From Nothopassalora personata (lineage: Eukaryota > Ascomycota > Dothideomycetes > Mycosphaerellales > Mycosphaerellaceae), in contig CM066295.1 of NCBI GenBank assembly GCA_033816765.1, positions 496,001 to 560,000 of the forward strand: a stretch of 64,000 nucleotides of DNA. The letters are read 5' to 3'. This document shows positions 1 through 8,609 of the stretch, piece by piece. The first letter of the stretch is position 1. The number at the start of each line of letters is the position of its first letter. Both the position numbers and the translations under genes were made by a program. Below the pieces are notes generated by a model that saw only the letters and a program-made list of their open reading frames with translations, ran no database searches and had not been told where the DNA came from.

Positions 1-2078
1 ATACGCCTAGTAGAAACGGTATACTAAAGTAGAGCGTAGTGCGACCGAGGTCGTTTACGAAACCTCGACGCCTAGCTAGGACGACTCGTTCTTTTCGTAG
101 TAGAGTACTACTACGTACTAGCTATTTGTAGCTATTCCGCGGATAGAGTCCCTCGTGCCCGACTTCTTAGAGTATTAATCGACTACCGTACTATAGCTCT
201 AGTAGCTTGGGATCGACTAGCACCTTAAGGGTGTACCTAAAGAGGACATCTACGCCGCCGTATTAATGCCGAATAAGTAGGACGAGCCTATTCTCTAGAC
301 TATTACTAAAGCCCTCGGCGTAGCCCTTCGAGCTATGTAGTAGTAGTGTATTAATCCGAAGGAGATAGTACTTATACCGGTACGGTAGTAGAGCCTCTAT
401 TTATTTCGTTCGAATCGGTTTTAAGGTCCGACTAGCGCCTACGCCCGCTTATTTATAGGCCGAGTTACGCCGGTAACGTTAACGGGCTGTATCGAGTACG
501 CCTTAAGGGCAATCTATTACTTCGCCCGTGTCCTTATACTCCCTAACTAGTATAGCTTCGGGAGTGTAGCCGATAGCTAGGGACCTCTTTCTATCGTCTA
601 CGCTACCGATAAGTAGGTTACTATATAGTATGCCCTAGTCGAGGCGGCCGAGTATACTACTATCGACGACCTCGGGGAGAATAGTACGTTACGTCTACTG
701 CTCCTACGGCTCGCATTATAGTTCTATATGCTTCTCGTTACCGACGACTTTAGAACACGCCCGTTTACCTCTCCGCTCGTTAGCTTCTTATCTATATTCG
801 CTCTCCGTTATAGTACGGGTTTATAGATAGAGCCCGGCGCCTTTAGCTACTACCTATCCTCTATAGTATTTACTACCTAGCTTAGGTTTCTCTAATAGTT
901 ACTAGACCGTAAGCTCGAGACTAGGACCGACGCGTTAGTATATATTAAGTCGATGTTTAAAGAGTACGTATAGGAAGTATAGACCGCGATTACTAAGATA
1001 CTCCGCTAGCGCCTATACCTAAAGAAGGTAGCGCTAACTACGGTGTCCTCTAACGAGGTTACCTAGAATACTACCTAGAACACCTTACTCTACCGTAATA
1101 CGCTACTTAAGCTTAGTTATATATCCTCCCTTATCGCTTCTCTATTTACTCGCTATTAGTATCTCCTTACCTACGAGCTCCTCCTTGGCCTATCGTATAT
1201 ATCTCTCCGCCCGTAGGATATCGTCAACGACCCGAGTAATGTCCTAGACGGTTAGTCTTTTATAAGCGCTCCCGCGAACGCGCCGACTCTCGATCCTACG
1301 CGCGTTTACCTCGTTTAGACCGCTCGTAGGAACCTAGAGGTCCGAAGGACCTTCTTTAATATATAAGAGTAGTAGTAGCGACCGAACGTAGTAGCCGCCT
1401 ACTAGCATTCTATATAGGCCTTCCTTCGCCTACTAGCCATCCTTATCTATATAACTACCGGGTAGCCGCTCCGCAAAACCGAGTTCTTTAGCGACTACGT
1501 AGTAGAACTCGGAATAGTATCGATACCTCGTCGTCCGCGACGGTTAGGTAGTGTCCTATAGTACGTACCGGAAATAGTAGAATATATAAGGTCGAGGGAC
1601 TAATACTATCTATAGCTATAGGCCCGCCGTTAGCGTAGTGCTATTAAATTTCATTATGTACGTAGTGCCGTTTACGAGCGTCCTCTATAGAGAGCCGCCC
1701 TCTCGCTTCCTATAGTAGAATCGGGGTAAGGTATAGCCTCTAAGTACGCTTAGCTAGCGGATAGATAAGGCGTATACCCTAGCTCGCGTACCGCGGCTCT
1801 ACGTATAGAATTAGCGATAGCTTACTATTACTATTATAAAGACGAAATTCGTCTAGTATTACTAACATCTCTTCCTATAGTACGACGAGGTAGACGATAA
1901 CGACGGTAACGGCGCCGACGAAGCTATTACCGTTATAACGAAGTAGCGTAACTATTCCCTCTACGTCTCGAATATCGCGTATACGAACGCGTACCGTAGC
2001 CCGGTAGGCGGGGCCTAGGAAGCTCTTCTTTATAATAGCCTAGAGGTATCCTAGCTCTAGTAACGGTTCTAGTAGGTC
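1..2078 (+). pseudogene. N-terminal part of a RecQ-like telomere-linked helicase gene, RIP-degraded
   Basis: No open frame survives. Reading through TAG/TAA on the plus strand gives long stretches of protein-like sequence, for example around 1430-1500 a segment resembling LAILIYITTGQPLRKTEF. This recalls the GQPARGTE-type motif I associate with the long N-terminal half of fungal subtelomeric RecQ-like proteins (memory, not searched). The segment ends at GATAG (2079-2083), which is repeated at 20774-20778 where a clear RecQ helicase core starts on the same strand. Removing the insertion therefore joins the two parts. CpA and TpG are nearly absent, as expected after RIP. The start lies left of the window. 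That it belongs to the downstream helicase is firm from the target duplication; the N-terminal assignment itself is tentative. Confidence 0.5.
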
Positions 2079-2083
2079 GATAG

Positions 2084-2472
2084 TGTTAGGTTTAGTTAAA
2101 CCTGTAATCTTACTAAGTTAACTAACAAGTTAGGTGACCTTCGTTCGATCGAGATTTGTTCTCGTCGAGTAGGAGTAAGAGGGAGAGTAGTATAAAGCAG
2201 TAGCGAGGTAGCGGTTAGGTAAGGTTATATTCTAAACAGTAAGATTAAACAGTAAGTTAAACGCTTCGAAACTATAAGGGTTCTCTACGTTCCTAAATAC
2301 AAGGAATATATTATCTAGATCTATAGTGTCTACCTACAGATCCTATAGATCTAAAGGGTCTATAGTATCTATCGAGGGAGCGATAGATCCTCTATATAGG
2401 GGATCTATATTACGAGATACGGATCCTAATGTCGTTACGTGCTAGTACGGGGGAGCCCTAGGCCTATCGCGC
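2084..2472 (-). repeat. 3' LTR of element A, larger part (continues at 13889-13901)
   Basis: It matches 20372 onward over its whole length, differing mainly by C-to-T and G-to-A changes. This copy keeps a few CA/TG pairs that are TA in the other copy. Element I inserted 13 bp before its outer end. Confidence 0.9.
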
Positions 2473-2565
2473 TGTGGGGCCAGTGGCAGTGCAGTCTTGG
2501 CACTGGGTACCACTTCCTCCTTCTAGCTAGATAGCTTGTATTCGACATCCACCTTTCACACCACA
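2473..2565 (+). repeat. 5' LTR of element I (93 bp)
   Basis: It is identical to 13792-13884 at all 93 positions. It begins TGTGG and ends CCACA. This is very short for a Gypsy LTR. An internal inverted repeat CAGTGC/GCACTG lies in its first third. Confidence 0.95.
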
Positions 2566-2568
2566 AAC

Positions 2569-2580
2569 TGGGGCGCGATC
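2569..2580 (+). promoter_or_regulatory. Candidate primer-binding site of element I
   Basis: Three bases after the 5' LTR comes TGGGGCGCGATC, which begins with the TGG expected opposite a tRNA CCA end. I cannot name the primer tRNA, and no tRNA in the window matches it. Confidence 0.4.
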
Positions 2581-2922
2581 AAATCGGGTTTTGTACTGGG
2601 TCTGGACCTCTCTACCACCTTGTTGTTACAACACGTACTGGAGCACTTTCAATCAACGTCAACTGGGACACACAATTGGTGACGCTGTCGCGTCTGTTTC
2701 TACCAACCGCTCAGGAATCCTGCTCAAGACGACCACGGATCTGGCCTGCACAGCACTGCACGATACCTTTCAGAAACTGGAATACGATACTTCAGCAGAA
2801 TACGGCACCTCAGCTTCGCCTTTTCTGGCTGATCACCCTTCAGCTATTTGCATTGTTTACCCCTACCGACTTCCTGGGAAGTCGCTTGTTTCGACCCGGC
2901 AGTTGCGGACTGTCAACAGTGG

Positions 2923-2952
2923 ACACCTCAAGCAACAACGAGCGGGAGGTGT
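2923..2952 (+). repeat. Dispersed hairpin, copy 1
   Basis: ACACCTC pairs with GAGGTGT (7 bp) around a 16-nt loop, just upstream of the gag start. Confidence 0.75.
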
Positions 2953-2967
2953 ACCAATTCGGAAACC

Positions 2968-5907
2968 ATGGCCTCCGCACCTTACGGAGTACCAGGTCCG
3001 TCGAGTGCCCAAGCATCACTCAGCCGCGTCAACGCCAACGGCACTGGCTCTGTCAAGGGCAAGCCCCCACAGACAGAGGTGGGTCCTGCTGACAAGGTGC
3101 TGGAACGCCTTGGACGTGATTCGCAAGACGACGATGAGGACACGTCGCCGGCTCCTCGTATCGAAGAGGTACAAGATGAGACTGTTCAGGAGAGCAGCCG
3201 GGGTCGTGACAGGCGCCCATCACCACCGCCAAAGCTGAACACTGACCTGCCCAAGCGCACGGATAGCGCAATGCAGTCTCGCAATCATTCACCTCACGAG
3301 CACTGGCGGGCCGATCTGCCTTACCGTCCATTCACCTACACCGCGCCTGCATTCACTGGATACATGCCGTCAGCCATGGCCGCTGAGCGCTTTGCTCGCC
3401 CAGGCTACCCGGCTCCTCAACCCCAGCCCACGGTTGCTAGCGCTTCAGTTCACCCGCAATATCAGGATGCTCGTTCTCATGGATCAGCCCCTCAGCCCGC
3501 GAATCCTCAAGTTCCTCCGCCGCAGGCGCAGCAGATGTTCACGTTGTCCCAACTATTGGAAATTGTGCAGAATATGATGCCACCCCAGGCACATCAGCAG
3601 CGGGAGGTGTCACCACCACGCTACCGCACTCAGCAGACTCGGTCCATCTACAACCGCATCCACTTCTGTGGCAAGAAGTCTGACAACGTTGAGCGCTTCC
3701 TGCGTGTGACCGCTATGAATTGGGGCATCGAGAAGATGGTTCCACAATTCATGACTGAGGACCAAGCTTTTGCAGAATACATTGCTGGCCACTGCCGAGG
3801 CGATGCTGAAGAATATGTCAACCGGCTGGATGAAATGTCACAGCGCTCCTCGCAACTCCTTGTGGACGCGTTGATGAAGCGATTCCCCAAGCCAGACGCC
3901 CGCAGCGATCGCAGACAAGCCTTAAGGGATATGAGCACCCTCAAGCAGCTGAACAAGCCGTTGCCGGAGTACATCGAGATCACTCGCAACATCCTTCGAA
4001 TCATTCCAGAGAATGAGGCTGACGTTTGCGAGTATTTTGTGGCTGGACTCTCTGACAATGGCACGAAGCAGGCTGCGGCATCCGCTGTTGCACAGCAATC
4101 ACTGCCGTTCGAGACGCTCGTAGACATCGTACGCAATGCGAGCAGGATGTTTCAAGGTGCTGCGGACTCCAAGCCAGCTCAGTCACAGTGGGAGGAGCAG
4201 CTTAACTCGATTGACGATGCTGCTACGAGGACGATGTTCAGAATGTTGGGCCACATGAACACCAACATCCAGAATCTTGGTCAGACTGGAACTCAGCAGC
4301 CACAGCGTGCTGGGAACACGCAGACTTCTCGCCCGCGCCAAGCGCTTGGTGAGATATCGAACAACGTCTCAACCCAGAAGTCCTCGAGGGACAATACTGC
4401 TGGCAACGATTCTCAGGACCGCCGTCAAATGGCCACCTCGAAGACCGCCCCTGCGGGAGGTGACACTTCGATTCCAGATGGTGAGACTCAGTGCTTCCGC
4501 TGCGGAGAGACCGGTCACACTTCGCGCGAGAACAAGTGCACCAAGGATGAACTGCCTCGTGGGAAGCAGAAGGAACTTGTGAACAACTTCAGACGCAAGT
4601 ATGAGCGCCGCACTAATGCCAACGCGGTTGATATCGAGGAGCCCACATACGACCCAGAGGACTTCGTTGATGTGGATGACTGGGAGGCCTCATCACAGAT
4701 CGAGACTGCTGCCGCCTTTGCTGCACCAGTACAGGTTTTGGACGCCGCAGCAAATAAGCCCACAGTACGCTTCGACGATGAGATTGTGGACATCGCAGCG
4801 TATGAGGCCAAGCGCCAAGTTGGCAACGACCGCCAGTCAAGACCTGTGTTGACTGCTGGCGATACCAAGGGTCGCACGGTGATCACTCCAAAGTTCAAGC
4901 CAGCCTCTTTGCACGGAAATATTCGAGCCATGACTGGCAAACCACAGTACGATATTGTGCAGGCCTTGCATGCAGCTGACATCCAAGTTCCCCTATGGGA
5001 CTACCTCAACGGAAACGCCGCTGCAAGACAGAGCATTGCTGGCATGCTGACATTTGATATGGACACCTCGAGGAAGCGTCCTGCCGACACTCAGCACCCT
5101 GAGCACTCTGCGCCCGGACCGGTCACCTCACGAACTGGTGACCCTGCTCAAGCGATTCCTTCTTCAGATAGCCAGTCACCGAATAGCGGTGCTCTTTCCT
5201 CAGGTACTCCGAATGTGAAACAGTCAGCTGTCTACGTCGACGTCAACCATGTGATGGTCAATCATGTGCAGGCGTCAGCCGCACCACCACGACCAAGATG
5301 CGTCCTTACATTCTTCGCCGTGGGTTTCATCAAGTTGGATGCGTCGCACCCAGCGTTCAGAGTGCAGAAGTCACTCCTGGATGGAGGTGCTGGCGTCAAC
5401 ATGATCGCTCTGTCAGTGGTCATCCATCTGAAGTTGCAGACTTGGAAGGCTCCGCCGATGATTGCAACAATGGCGAATGGCTCTCAGGACATCATGGATA
5501 CATATGTCTACTTCCCGTTCACAGTCTCTGGCGTGACACGCATGGTCAGCGCGTACGTCATCAAGGCGCCAACTTTCTACAGCCTCTTGCTGTCGAGAGC
5601 CTGGTTGCAGGACAACAAAGTCTTCGGGGAGTATGCGGATGACGGATATTCCATCACAGATGATGACGGCAAGTTGAGGCCCATTAAGAACACTCGTGCC
5701 ACAACTCTGCAGGCACCAAAGGTTGAACTTCTGGAGCAGGCCACAACTCCAGTGCCGGGCCAAGGCCTAAATGCACCACCATCAGTTTCTGTGGACTCCA
5801 TTCTCAATCAGATGGCTGATGGGCATGATGTGGATGAGCGTGGTTTCGCATTCCGGCCCTCAGCATTGAGCCTCGGGTTGGACTTGGGAAAAGTTCTTCG
5901 CCACTGA
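2968..5907 (+). CDS. Gag-protease polyprotein of element I
   Basis: Frame of 979 residues. The start chosen is the first ATG in this frame, at 2968, in the strong context ACCATGG; the frame is open further upstream but without an ATG. The first 220 residues are low-complexity and proline-rich. A Retrotrans_gag-type capsid region follows at about residues 225-400, and a CCHC zinc knuckle at about 509 with spacing C-x2-C-x4-H-x6-C, two residues longer than the usual last gap. An aspartic protease site follows at residue 805, LLDGGAGVN, where DGGA replaces the usual DSGA or DTGA. The frame ends at TGA 5905-5907 and overlaps the pol frame by about 70 nt. A slippery heptamer at 5886-5892 suggests a Gag-Pro-Pol fusion made by -1 frameshifting. 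Confidence 0.85.
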   Translation: MASAPYGVPGPSSAQASLSRVNANGTGSVKGKPPQTEVGPADKVLERLGRDSQDDDEDTSPAPRIEEVQDETVQESSRGRDRRPSPPPKLNTDLPKRTDSAMQSRNHSPHEHWRADLPYRPFTYTAPAFTGYMPSAMAAERFARPGYPAPQPQPTVASASVHPQYQDARSHGSAPQPANPQVPPPQAQQMFTLSQLLEIVQNMMPPQAHQQREVSPPRYRTQQTRSIYNRIHFCGKKSDNVERFLRVTAMNWGIEKMVPQFMTEDQAFAEYIAGHCRGDAEEYVNRLDEMSQRSSQLLVDALMKRFPKPDARSDRRQALRDMSTLKQLNKPLPEYIEITRNILRIIPENEADVCEYFVAGLSDNGTKQAAASAVAQQSLPFETLVDIVRNASRMFQGAADSKPAQSQWEEQLNSIDDAATRTMFRMLGHMNTNIQNLGQTGTQQPQRAGNTQTSRPRQALGEISNNVSTQKSSRDNTAGNDSQDRRQMATSKTAPAGGDTSIPDGETQCFRCGETGHTSRENKCTKDELPRGKQKELVNNFRRKYERRTNANAVDIEEPTYDPEDFVDVDDWEASSQIETAAAFAAPVQVLDAAANKPTVRFDDEIVDIAAYEAKRQVGNDRQSRPVLTAGDTKGRTVITPKFKPASLHGNIRAMTGKPQYDIVQALHAADIQVPLWDYLNGNAAARQSIAGMLTFDMDTSRKRPADTQHPEHSAPGPVTSRTGDPAQAIPSSDSQSPNSGALSSGTPNVKQSAVYVDVNHVMVNHVQASAAPPRPRCVLTFFAVGFIKLDASHPAFRVQKSLLDGGAGVNMIALSVVIHLKLQTWKAPPMIATMANGSQDIMDTYVYFPFTVSGVTRMVSAYVIKAPTFYSLLLSRAWLQDNKVFGEYADDGYSITDDDGKLRPIKNTRATTLQAPKVELLEQATTPVPGQGLNAPPSVSVDSILNQMADGHDVDERGFAFRPSALSLGLDLGKVLRH
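3581..3609 (+). repeat. Dispersed hairpin, copy 2
   Basis: CACCCC faces GAGGTG with one C/A mismatch. The right arm is read as R-E-V in gag. Confidence 0.6.
4434..4462 (+). repeat. Dispersed hairpin, copy 3
   Basis: CACCTC pairs with GAGGTG (6 bp) and the right arm sits in CCTGCGGGAGGTG. Here it is read as A-G-G-D, a different frame from copy 2. Confidence 0.75.
5121..5143 (+). repeat. Perfect 7-bp hairpin in gag, unrelated to the dispersed family
   Basis: GGTCACC and GGTGACC form a perfect stem with a 9-nt loop. It lacks the CTGCGGG core of the dispersed hairpins. Confidence 0.5.
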
Positions 5908-5938
5908 GCACTCCCAGCTCGGATGGCGAATATGGGAG
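5886..5938 (+). promoter_or_regulatory. Probable -1 ribosomal frameshift signal between gag-pro and pol
   Basis: GGGAAAA at 5886-5892 sits in the gag frame as G-GGA-AAA, the X-XXY-YYZ pattern. The pol frame is -1 relative to gag and is open from 5838, so a slip here enters it directly. Four bases downstream TTCGCCA (5897-5903) pairs perfectly with TGGCGAA (5924-5930). Its loop holds CTCCCA (5911-5916), which is complementary to TGGGAG (5933-5938), giving a potential H-type pseudoknot. Only two bases would cross the first stem, so the two stems may compete instead of stacking. The signal is inferred from sequence only. Confidence 0.7.
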
Positions 5939-8609
5939 GGAGCATTCTGAGTATTCACCTCCTCAGAGTCCAGGACACTTGCTCCGCGACCAAAGGCCGC
6001 AACACTCTCCACGACACTCACTGGACGACATCATGAATCGTCGCCTGGCAGTTGAACCCACCGAAGACGCCAAAGATGGGCCACCCCAGACTGATGCCCT
6101 GCAGGAGGTGCCCACTCGTGTCTCCGAACTTGAGGTGCCACCTCATGCCCCTTTCCTGCGGGAGGTGGCCACCAGGAGGATCAATGCTCGGGACTGTTAC
6201 GGCGAGAGACAAGATTGTCAGGATGGCGATCATCGGACTCTCAAACCACCAGACGGTCCAAGACTTCCTGCTAAGGAGAGACGAGCATTGAAGAGGGCTC
6301 AAAATCCTGCACCACCACCTCAACACCTAGCTCAAGTCAGGGTTGCGGCCGCTGAGACTGGCGACGCATTCCCACTGGATCGTGGCTCGAAGAGGCGGCT
6401 CAAGCAGGCTGCTGCTGTCAAATCGACAGTATCCCACGTCAGCACAGATGGCGGGAAGAACTGGACACCCCCCGCTAATCTGGTACCTGAGGTGGCCATG
6501 AATCCTGCAAAGGAGGCTTCTGATGGGAATCAACGGCGCGAACGAATCAAAGCAACTCTTAGCTTCTTCTTTGAGAAAGATTGCTCTCAGGAACTTCCAG
6601 ACACGGCGGTGCCGGTAATGTCCGTCGCCGCATTGCCAACCACGCTGGCCACGAAAACCCTGCTGGTGGCTGCAATGAGCGGTCACGATGTGCAGCAGGC
6701 TGAACTTGCAGAAGTCCGCCGCAGGAGAGACCTTGACGAGGAACATCGACGAGGTGTGTATCGTCAGGACCAGGCTGAAACTTTGGAAGCTGAAACTGCA
6801 TGGATGTCTGCGGAGGAACGTGAGTTCTCAAATCAAACTGGATTTCCAGTTGAGCACCGTCCTTGTGGCCACCGCAAGCAACACCTTGCGGGAGGTGACC
6901 AGATCAGTTTGGAAGAGGTCAACAAACTCTGCGCAGACGTCTTTGACAACGTGGACTCCATGATTGGCGACTTGGTTGACACCGAGTTTCGCAAGATCAA
7001 GGTGAAGCGGTTGCTGTTGACCTGGAAGCATCTGTTTGTGACAGACGTCAGAGACATGCCGGCGACCAACTTGATCAAGCACAGCATCCCGACTTTCGGT
7101 CCTCCACCGAAACCTGCGAAGCCAAGTCTGTACACTGAACCAGAGATCAAGTTTCAAAAGGAACACTTCCCAGCGCTGAAAGAAGCCGGCATCATCATTG
7201 AGTGCAACTCACCTTTCTGCGCGAAGACACGCTTCGTGCCGAAGCCAAATGGAGGCACAAGGATGGTGCATGCCTGGGTTGGCTTGAACGCAGTGACCAT
7301 CAAATCCAACTACCCCATGAGGAGGTTGGAGGTGGTGTTAAATGGCATTGCGAGACCACGATGCAAGGTCCTCTGCAAAACAGATGCAAGCAACGGATTT
7401 TGGGCTGTGCTTCTTGACAAGATACACAGTTACAAGACAGCATTCCACTCCATCTTCGGACAGTTCAAATACCTGAGGATGGGTCAAGGACTTACAGGAG
7501 GCCCAGGAACTTACACTAGACTCAAGGACATTATGTCAGGACCAATCCCAGAGCCTCAACCAGAGCCATCTTTGGAGGACGCATTGCCGAACACATGGTT
7601 CTCCCCTTTCTTCGACGACGACTTTATGGGCAGCCCAACTTTTGACGAGATGTTCACCTTCTTGTCAGAGCACTACTTCCCGAGGCTAGACTGGGCCAGC
7701 TTGACATTGAACCCTCTGAAATGCCTGTTCTTCGCGAGCGAAGTGGACGTTCTTGGCCACACCAAAGGCGTCAACGGCATTAGGCCGGCAGCGAACAAGT
7801 TGGATGCTTTCCGCAACTGGCCAGCACCAACGGATCCTGAAGAGCTTAAACGCTTCTTGAACGCCTTGCCATGGGTGAAAGCTTTTATACCTGGTCGCAC
7901 GGATCGGGTGCGCATCATGAACGACGCCGTCCTGATTGAGACCGAGACCAAGGCTCGTGGAAAGAAGTCTTCAAAGATTATCGGCTTCCATTGGGGCCCT
8001 GAGCAGCAGCAAGCTTTCGATGAGATCAAGCATAGCGTTTGCACAAACGTCAACAGCGCTGGGGACCCAGACCGGCAGTATCATCTTGCTACGGATGCGT
8101 CGCTCTATGGCGCGGGCGGTGTCCTGTTTCAACTTCCTGAGCCAGTTCCGAGCGGCACAGTTGCCAACATGGATGGCACAGATGACATTGTGGTGATCGC
8201 GTTTCTGAGCTTCGCGTTCACGCCTGCGGAGCGCAACTACCATACGACAGAACGTGAGGCTCTGGCCTTGCTGAAATGTCTGAACGACATCGGCTGGATG
8301 TTCAAGGGCCGCAAGCTTCCTGTTATGGCCTATACAGATCACAAGGCGTTGTCATCTATCATGACAGGTGACCACAACAACTCGCGCCTTCTTCGTTGGC
8401 AGATTCAGTTCATGGAGTATGACCTTCAGGTTCACCACGTGCCAGGCCGCAACCTCGCTGTCGCCGATGGCCTGTCACGCCTCAGATCCTCAGCGTCATA
8501 TGAGCTTGGGTTTGGAGACCCAGACAGGACGTTTCACGCAATGTCTACTGAGGCCACCCCAAGGAAGCGATCCTGCGGGAGGTGTCGCCCCTTCTCCGCA
8601 GGTCTCTGA
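5892..8609 (+). CDS. Pol of element I, first part: reverse transcriptase and RNase H
   Basis: Continues from the frameshift site to TGA at 8607-8609. The first 370 or so residues are a poorly conserved linker carrying four hairpin copies. The RT domain starts near 7170 (AGIIIECNSPFCAKTRFVPK). Its motif A is KTDASNGFWAV and its catalytic motif C is FFDDDF at about 7608-7625, where most relatives have Y-x-D-D. RNase H begins with LATDASLYGAGGVLF (catalytic Asp at 8094), followed by TEREALALLK and a TDHKAL segment, and ends in the typical VADGLSRL near 8485. The protein then runs into unrelated residues and stops, while integrase continues in the +1 frame. This points to a small indel between about 8500 and 8600. 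Confidence 0.85.
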   Translation, partial: SSSPLSTPSSDGEYGREHSEYSPPQSPGHLLRDQRPQHSPRHSLDDIMNRRLAVEPTEDAKDGPPQTDALQEVPTRVSELEVPPHAPFLREVATRRINARDCYGERQDCQDGDHRTLKPPDGPRLPAKERRALKRAQNPAPPPQHLAQVRVAAAETGDAFPLDRGSKRRLKQAAAVKSTVSHVSTDGGKNWTPPANLVPEVAMNPAKEASDGNQRRERIKATLSFFFEKDCSQELPDTAVPVMSVAALPTTLATKTLLVAAMSGHDVQQAELAEVRRRRDLDEEHRRGVYRQDQAETLEAETAWMSAEEREFSNQTGFPVEHRPCGHRKQHLAGGDQISLEEVNKLCADVFDNVDSMIGDLVDTEFRKIKVKRLLLTWKHLFVTDVRDMPATNLIKHSIPTFGPPPKPAKPSLYTEPEIKFQKEHFPALKEAGIIIECNSPFCAKTRFVPKPNGGTRMVHAWVGLNAVTIKSNYPMRRLEVVLNGIARPRCKVLCKTDASNGFWAVLLDKIHSYKTAFHSIFGQFKYLRMGQGLTGGPGTYTRLKDIMSGPIPEPQPEPSLEDALPNTWFSPFFDDDFMGSPTFDEMFTFLSEHYFPRLDWASLTLNPLKCLFFASEVDVLGHTKGVNGIRPAANKLDAFRNWPAPTDPEELKRFLNALPWVKAFIPGRTDRVRIMNDAVLIETETKARGKKSSKIIGFHWGPEQQQAFDEIKHSVCTNVNSAGDPDRQYHLATDASLYGAGGVLFQLPEPVPSGTVANMDGTDDIVVIAFLSFAFTPAERNYHTTEREALALLKCLNDIGWMFKGRKLPVMAYTDHKALSSIMTGDHNNSRLLRWQIQFMEYDLQVHHVPGRNLAVADGLSRLRSSASYELGFGDPDRTFHAMSTEATPRKRSCGRCRPFSAGL
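6082..6110 (+). repeat. Dispersed hairpin, copy 4
   Basis: CACCCC faces GAGGTG with one mismatch; the right arm lies in CCCTGCAGGAGGTG. Confidence 0.6.
6137..6169 (+). repeat. Dispersed hairpin, copy 5
   Basis: A perfect 8-bp stem, GCCACCTC with GAGGTGGC, only 27 bp after copy 4. The right arm is read as R-E-V-A. Confidence 0.8.
6466..6494 (+). repeat. Dispersed hairpin, copy 6
   Basis: CACCCC faces GAGGTG with one mismatch. The loop-side core is diverged (GTACCT in place of CCTGCGG), but the arm spacing of 29 nt is kept. Confidence 0.5.
6867..6900 (+). repeat. Dispersed hairpin, copy 7
   Basis: GGCCACCGC faces GGGAGGTGACC: seven pairs with internal mismatches, right arm in CTTGCGGGAGGTG, read as A-G-G-D. 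Confidence 0.65.
8555..8584 (+). repeat. Dispersed hairpin, copy 8, at the pol frame change
   Basis: CACCCC faces GAGGTG with one mismatch; the core is CCTGCGGGAGGTG. Arm spacing is 30 nt where most copies have 29. It lies where the pol frame moves by +1, the shift a 1-nt insertion would cause. Confidence 0.65.

Larger units (their letters stand above)
2566..2967 (+). other. Untranslated leader of element I
   Basis: About 400 bp between the LTR and the first well-placed ATG of gag. Short frames overlap here but show no protein features. It holds a perfect 8-bp inverted repeat with a 2-nt loop at 2867-2884 and the first copy of the dispersed hairpin at 2923-2952. Confidence 0.6.

Noticed and set aside
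2593..3238. Frames before and overlapping the gag start (for example 2591-3238)
   Set aside because: They are out of phase with the capsid, knuckle and protease motifs and have no family features.
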